Origin: Spirochaetaceae bacterium
Lineage (GTDB): Bacteria > Spirochaetota > Spirochaetia > Treponematales > Breznakiellaceae
DNA length: 9,725 nt
Direction: 5' to 3'
NCBI GenBank assembly: GCA_031265015.1
Contig: JAISDG010000104.1
Coordinates: forward strand, 1-9,725
Every line of letters starts with the position of its first letter. Position 1 is the stretch's first letter. The notes under the pieces are model-generated. The model made no database searches and was not told the origin of the DNA. It saw nothing but the letters and a program-made list of their open reading frames with translations. Both the position numbers and the translations under genes were made by a program. Shown here one piece after another: positions 6,425 to 9,725 of this stretch.

Positions 6425-7471
6425 TTAGACGGTCTTCCAGTCAAAGACCGCGCAGTAATACGTTTCGGGGTGATGAAAAAGCCCGTCGTAGGCCTCCATG
6501 GCCGATTCGGGCCTGAACGTATGACTGATAATCCGCCGGGGTTCAATAACGCCGGTTTTTACGAGGGCCGTAAAACTGGCTATGTTCCGCTCAATGGATT
6601 CCCGGCTTCCCTCTTTCCTGTAGAACGGATACCGTCCGTTAAAGGCGCCGGTGACCGTCATCATCTTCATATGGATCCGGTTAAAAACCGGAGTTATATT
6701 GCAGGTATGATCGATCCTGGGAGAGCCCAGCAGCAGGACCTGTCCATAGTCGCCGCAGCTCATCACCGCACTGATGATCCCCTCGGAACGGCCTGTGGCA
6801 TCCACGGTAATGTCCGCCTCCCGGCCAAAAAATTCCTTTACCCTCCCGGCCTGCTCCTGCCAGTCACCGGCCGGCAGGGCGTTCCGCAGTCCCGCCTGCC
6901 GGGCATGGATCGTCCGGTTTTCCACGGCGTCAATGCCCAGGACCTCCGCGCCGGAAGCCTGGTACAGCAAAGCCGTCAAGAGGCCCACCACCCCAAGGCC
7001 GAACACGCAGACCTTATCCCCCAGTTTAAGATCCGCGGGAAGAATACCGTTCATGGCCACCAGTCCCAGATGGAGCAGGCTTGCATCTATGCTGCTTAAG
7101 AAATCATATTCAGGACCAAGCTTAATCAGCATGCCCAGACTGCTCATTGCCGGGATGCCGTATATCTGCAGCTCCTGATGGGGACCGCTGAACAGTACCC
7201 GGTCCCCCGGAACAAAAACCTCCGGCGAAGCCGCCGCGGACTGTGAAAAATTCACGGCTTCTATCCTTCCTATGGAAGCATAGCCGGGATAGACCGGATA
7301 CCGGACCCCCTTTTTTAACCCGTACACCCGGGACAGTTCCGTCCCCGAACTTATCAGCGACGCTTCGTTCCTGATAAGAAGCTCCCCCTCTTTAAGGTCC
7401 GCATCCAGAGCCTCGGCGATGCAGACGACATCGCCGGAAGCGTTGATCTTAACATTTCGGCTTGTAGGCAT
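6425..7471 (-). CDS. Zinc-less MDR-family dehydrogenase (BchC-like group)
   Basis: A 348-residue medium-chain dehydrogenase/reductase, cytoplasmic, substrate unknown. The N-terminal GroES-like half contains SLISSGTELSRV (38-49) and PGYASIGRI, a wording I associate with the subgroup that includes bacteriochlorophyllide dehydrogenase BchC and related oxidoreductases. The catalytic-zinc Cys and the four-cysteine structural zinc loop of ordinary alcohol dehydrogenases are absent. The Rossmann half has GLGVVG (158-163) and, at the end of the next strand, Asp181 in GIDAVENR, which suggests NAD(H) rather than NADP(H). The ATG at 7471 has no Shine-Dalgarno sequence and a TATAAT box lies just 11 nt upstream, so the transcript may be nearly leaderless. 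It is divergent from the XRE regulator gene. A sugar or polyol substrate is a guess from its neighbours. Confidence 0.78.
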   Translation of the reverse strand: MPTSRNVKINASGDVVCIAEALDADLKEGELLIRNEASLISSGTELSRVYGLKKGVRYPVYPGYASIGRIEAVNFSQSAAASPEVFVPGDRVLFSGPHQELQIYGIPAMSSLGMLIKLGPEYDFLSSIDASLLHLGLVAMNGILPADLKLGDKVCVFGLGVVGLLTALLYQASGAEVLGIDAVENRTIHARQAGLRNALPAGDWQEQAGRVKEFFGREADITVDATGRSEGIISAVMSCGDYGQVLLLGSPRIDHTCNITPVFNRIHMKMMTVTGAFNGRYPFYRKEGSRESIERNIASFTALVKTGVIEPRRIISHTFRPESAMEAYDGLFHHPETYYCAVFDWKTV

Positions 7472-7482
7472 GGGATGAGTAT

Positions 7483-7488
7483 ATTATA
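7483..7488 (-). promoter_or_regulatory. -10 box of the dehydrogenase promoter
   Basis: On the minus strand a perfect TATAAT lies 11 nt before the ATG. A TTTATA 18 nt further upstream is a fair -35 element. Transcription would begin about 5 nt before the start codon. Confidence 0.5.
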
Positions 7489-7494
7489 TCCATG

Positions 7495-7504
7495 GAGCAT
7501 GCTC
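7495..7504. promoter_or_regulatory. Palindrome GAGCATGCTC, candidate operator
   Basis: A perfect 10-bp palindrome placed between the proposed -35 and -10 elements of the dehydrogenase promoter, where a bound protein would block RNA polymerase. The neighbouring XRE regulator is an obvious candidate binder, by position only. Confidence 0.35.
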
Positions 7505-7549
7505 AATATAAAAAAAGAAAGCTTATCCGTTCTCCCGGAACGGATAAGC
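7505..7549 (-). terminator. Intrinsic terminator reading on the minus strand
   Basis: A perfect 12-bp stem, GCTTATCCGTTC (7521-7532) with its complement at 7538-7549, has a 5-nt loop and is followed on the minus strand by TTTCTTTTTTTATATT. This is a textbook intrinsic terminator, but it points toward the dehydrogenase from its upstream side, and no minus-strand gene lies to its right in the window. A second palindrome, CCGCCGGCGG (7550-7559), abuts it. It could end an antisense or small RNA, or attenuate a longer dehydrogenase leader. Confidence 0.75.
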
Positions 7550-7572
7550 CCGCCGGCGGATCAAAAAAACAG

Positions 7573-7585
7573 CCAATAGCTGCCA
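7573..7585 (+). repeat. Copy 2 of the shared intergenic motif
   Basis: CCAATAGCTGCCA, a one-base variant of the site at 2579-2591. In this copy it is part of GCCAAT-AGCT-GCCAAT (7572-7587), a direct repeat of GCCAAT. It lies 55 bp before the XRE start codon. Confidence 0.3.
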
Positions 7586-7639
7586 ATATCGTCTTACAGT
7601 TATTTGCAGAAAATTAAATTCAGTATTAAACAAAAGCGT

Positions 7640-7990
7640 ATGGCAAAACATTTTAAGGGTGAGGACATCCGTAAAATCTTCGGTGCTAACCTTAAACTGT
7701 TTCGTACCCGGAAAGGCCTTTCACAGCTTGCCCTTTCCGCCAAATCGGGCCTTGCCCACAATTTTGTCAATGATATTGAAAACCGGAAAAAATGGGTGTC
7801 TCCGGAAACCATAGCCAAGCTGGCGGCAGTTCTTGATGTGGAACCTTACCAGCTTTTAATGGCTAATCCCCTGGATGGAAAACAAACCAAGCGAATACAT
7901 GTGTACCTTGACGAATTAAAGGACAGCTTTAATGAAGTGGTGGGAGAAATTAAAGCTTCCTATCTCATGCAGGGAAAAGATGACCGCTGA
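7640..7990 (+). CDS. XRE/Cro-C1 family transcriptional regulator
   Basis: A small DNA-binding protein of 116 residues. Residues about 14-75 form a Cro/C1-type helix-turn-helix: FGANLKLFRTRKGLSQLALS, then SGLAHNFVNDIENRKK as the recognition region, and PETIAKLAAVLDVEPYQLL closing the domain. The remaining 40 residues, beginning KQTKRIHVYLDELKDSF, look helical and may dimerise or sense a partner. The ATG at 7640 is preferred; an upstream TTG at 7604 would add 12 basic residues with no ribosome site. The ATG itself has no Shine-Dalgarno sequence, and weak promoter-like boxes (TTGCAG at 7604, TAAACA at 7627) lie just upstream. It is divergent from the dehydrogenase gene and 53 bp before the glycerate kinase gene, so it may control either. 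Base composition is more AT-rich than its neighbours. Confidence 0.8.
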   Translation: MAKHFKGEDIRKIFGANLKLFRTRKGLSQLALSAKSGLAHNFVNDIENRKKWVSPETIAKLAAVLDVEPYQLLMANPLDGKQTKRIHVYLDELKDSFNEVVGEIKASYLMQGKDDR

Positions 7991-8004
7991 CCGCCGCCGC
8001 TACC

Positions 8005-8033
8005 TTGAAAAGATCATCTCCCATCCTTAGAGT
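8005..8033 (+). promoter_or_regulatory. Candidate promoter of the glycerate kinase gene
   Basis: TTGAAA (8005-8010) and TAGAGT (8028-8033) are 17 nt apart. Initiation about 7 nt later would leave only some 4 nt before the ATG at 8044, which lacks a ribosome site. Confidence 0.35.
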
Positions 8034-8043
8034 ATACCATAAG

Positions 8044-9195
8044 ATGAAAATTATCATCGTCCCGGATTCATTTAAGGGAAACATGAGCGCCGGCGAGGTC
8101 TGCGCGGCCATTGAAGAAGGCATCCGGAATGCGGAAGCGGCGGCCGGAAAACAGCCCGCGGAGGTGCTCAAGCTCCCCCTGGCGGACGGCGGGGAAGGAA
8201 CCGCCAGGGCCTTAACCGAAGCGGCGGGAGGCCGTTTTGTGAAAGTCCGGGTTACAGGGCCCCTGGGCGATCCGGTAACCGCCGCGTTCGGCCTTATCCA
8301 TGATGAAAAAACCGCCGTCCTGGACCTGGCGTCCGCATCGGGGATTGAGCTTATCCCCCGGGAAAGGCTCAATCCCCTGAAGGCCACCACCCGCGGAGCA
8401 GGGGAACTGATTGCCGCGGCCCTGGACGCGGGCGCCAGGGACCTGGTCATCGGCATCGGGGGCAGCGCCACCAACGACGGCGGGATGGGCATGCTGGCGG
8501 CGCTGGGCTTTAAGCTGCTCGACGAAGCGGGTAAACCGTTAGGTCCGGGAGCCGAGGCGCTGGCCCGGGGAGCGTGGTTTGACTCAAGCGGCGCCAATCC
8601 CCGGCTTAAGGAAACTACCATTACGGTAGCCTGCGATGTGACGAACCCTCTGCTGGGTCCCCGGGGAGCGTCGGCAATTTTTGGCCCCCAAAAGGGAGCG
8701 GATCCGGCCATGGTACAGGTCCTGGACAACTGCCTTGCCAGGCTGGGACAATGCTGGGTTGACGCGGGGCTTGCCCCGGATGTAGAACAGCCCGGAGACG
8801 GCGCCGCCGGCGGCGCCGGGGCCGCGCTGCGGATTTGTCTGGGGGCAAAGATAGAATCCGGGGCCATGCTGGTAATGAAGCACGCGGGCTTTTTTGAAAA
8901 GATCTCCGGCGCGGATCTGGCGATCACCGGCGAAGGGATGAGCGACAGCCAAACCCTTAAAAGCGGCAAACTCTGCGCCATTGTAGCCCGGGAAAGCCAT
9001 GCTGCCGGGGTTCCTGTGGCGCTGCTTTCGGGCGGCCTTGGCGGAGATCTGCCGGAGATCCTTGGCCTGTTCGATTACGCGGCATCTATTTCCTGCGGCG
9101 AAACAAGTCTGGACGACATGATCCGCCAAAGCCGCCGGGATTTGGTTTTTGCCGCGGAAAACTTTGTCCGGGCCGTCTTTCTGGGAAAACGGTAA
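8044..9195 (+). CDS. Glycerate kinase (GarK/GlxK family)
   Basis: Phosphorylates D-glycerate with ATP, by family precedent giving 2-phosphoglycerate, and so feeds sugar-acid breakdown into glycolysis; cytoplasmic. The 383-residue length matches E. coli GarK (about 381). Family landmarks in order: IIIVPDSFKGNMSAGEV (3-19), LPLADGGEGTARAL (44-57), VIGIGGSATNDGGMG (135-149), FGPQKGAD (213-220) and the late loop TGEGMSDSQTLKSGK (295-309). In this last loop most relatives read GEGRIDSQT, so an Arg-Ile pair is replaced by Met-Ser. The ATG at 8044 is chosen because MKIIIVPDSFKG is the family's normal N-terminus; an upstream TTG at 8005 would add 13 unrelated residues. The stop overlaps the next gene by one base (TAATG). 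Confidence 0.9.
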   Translation: MKIIIVPDSFKGNMSAGEVCAAIEEGIRNAEAAAGKQPAEVLKLPLADGGEGTARALTEAAGGRFVKVRVTGPLGDPVTAAFGLIHDEKTAVLDLASASGIELIPRERLNPLKATTRGAGELIAAALDAGARDLVIGIGGSATNDGGMGMLAALGFKLLDEAGKPLGPGAEALARGAWFDSSGANPRLKETTITVACDVTNPLLGPRGASAIFGPQKGADPAMVQVLDNCLARLGQCWVDAGLAPDVEQPGDGAAGGAGAALRICLGAKIESGAMLVMKHAGFFEKISGADLAITGEGMSDSQTLKSGKLCAIVARESHAAGVPVALLSGGLGGDLPEILGLFDYAASISCGETSLDDMIRQSRRDLVFAAENFVRAVFLGKR

Positions 9196-9725
9196 TGGAA
9201 CCGGGATATTCCGCCGGGCGGGCGGCGAACGAAGGTTCCCCGCCGGAAAAACCCATAGACGATGTCACCGGCATGACCCCCGCCGCCGCGAAAGAATATA
9301 TCTTTGAGTTCCTTGCCGCCATTAAACTGAATGAAAAGGAGATTGCCCATCTGGAAGCGGAAACAGATAAATGGCGGAAACGACTTGATCTGGCCCATTC
9401 CGGCGGGGAACCGGATTTGGTCCTTGAAGCGGAACGCCGGGCCGCGGAAACGGACAATGCCCTGGCGTCCCTTAAAGCCGAAACGGCGATCCTCCAAACC
9501 CCGGTGAAAAAAATGACTGCCCAGCGGCCCGGTCTGGCCGCCCGGGAACGTTCCGTTGACCCCGACACGCTGACGCAGGAAATACTTATCGCCGCGGGTC
9601 TTAATTCCGGAGACGAAGACAAACTTGAACAGGAAAGAATTTTCGCCGCCTTTGAAAAAAACGCTGCCGCCGATAAGGCCCTAGCGGCGATGAAGGCGAA
9701 ACTCGCGGGCACGGAGAACATTCCG
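9195..9725 (+). CDS. Coiled-coil protein, 3' end outside the window
   Basis: An open frame of 177 codons runs from the ATG at 9195 to the last base of the window without a stop. The ATG shares its A with the glycerate kinase stop codon, so translation is probably by re-initiation. The protein has no signal peptide. After a Gly/Pro-rich start (1-25), residues about 28-115 are charged and helix-forming (AAKEYIFEFLAAIKLNEKEI, EAERRAAETDNALASLKAE) with coiled-coil spacing; a short conserved-looking stretch, LAARERSVDPDTL (114-126), follows, then more Ala/Glu/Lys helix to 170. I do not recognise a named family, though it resembles conserved spirochaete coiled-coil proteins of unknown role. High-frame GC and steady codon use match the neighbours, supporting a real gene. 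Confidence 0.75.
   Translation, partial: MEPGYSAGRAANEGSPPEKPIDDVTGMTPAAAKEYIFEFLAAIKLNEKEIAHLEAETDKWRKRLDLAHSGGEPDLVLEAERRAAETDNALASLKAETAILQTPVKKMTAQRPGLAARERSVDPDTLTQEILIAAGLNSGDEDKLEQERIFAAFEKNAAADKALAAMKAKLAGTENIP

Noticed and set aside
7965..8981. Minus-strand open frame of 338 codons opposite glycerate kinase
   Set aside because: It is Ser/Ala/Pro-rich with no domain signature, and the plus strand carries every glycerate kinase motif.
9086..9721. Minus-strand open frame of 211 codons at the right end
   Set aside because: Antisense to the end of glycerate kinase and to the plus-strand coiled-coil gene, which has a coupled start and a coherent helical composition; the minus-strand translation is Ser/Ala/Arg-rich noise.

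Overview
The window looks like chromosomal DNA of a spirochaete, most likely a GC-rich treponeme of the termite-gut type. This is inferred from the overall character of the proteins (a secreted PQQ-type beta-propeller with a HEAT-like tail, a coiled-coil protein directly after glycerate kinase) and from GC-rich genes separated by AT-rich spacers. No rRNA, tRNA or species-specific marker is present, so the assignment is tentative. Most of the window is ordinary housekeeping and sugar-acid metabolism. I found no obvious new multi-gene system. The more unusual signals are in the non-coding stretches.

Layout. Positions 1-446 hold no convincing intact gene. They contain a folded palindrome (55-113) that resembles the right end / omegaRNA 3' end of an IS200/IS605 (TnpB) element, a C-run/G-run inverted repeat beside it, and a frameshifted minus-strand ORF remnant. 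Next come mtlD (447-1733, +) and a convergent orphan REC-LuxR response regulator (1702-2454, -), whose 3' ends overlap by 32 bp. An AT-rich spacer (2455-2705) carries a good extended -10 promoter for a plus-strand run: a TatD-family metal-dependent hydrolase (2706-3482), a tRNA-dihydrouridine synthase (3566-4645), and, with a 4-base ATGA overlap, an exported beta-propeller/HEAT protein (4642-6390). That run ends at a GC-rich hairpin facing a minus-strand zinc-less MDR dehydrogenase (6425-7471).

The dehydrogenase is divergent from a small XRE/Cro-type regulator (7640-7990, +). The 168-bp region between them holds a TATAAT box, a 10-bp palindrome and a strong hairpin with a T-run reading toward the dehydrogenase. 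The regulator is followed by a class II glycerate kinase (8044-9195) and, through a TAATG stop-start overlap, by a coiled-coil protein (9195 onward) cut by the window edge.

How the genes fit together. Mannitol-1-phosphate dehydrogenase, the MDR dehydrogenase and glycerate kinase all suit sugar, polyol and sugar-acid catabolism. The XRE gene is placed to regulate its divergent neighbour. The dehydrogenase, XRE and glycerate kinase genes all lack a clear Shine-Dalgarno sequence and have promoter-like elements almost touching the start codon, which suggests leaderless or near-leaderless transcripts.
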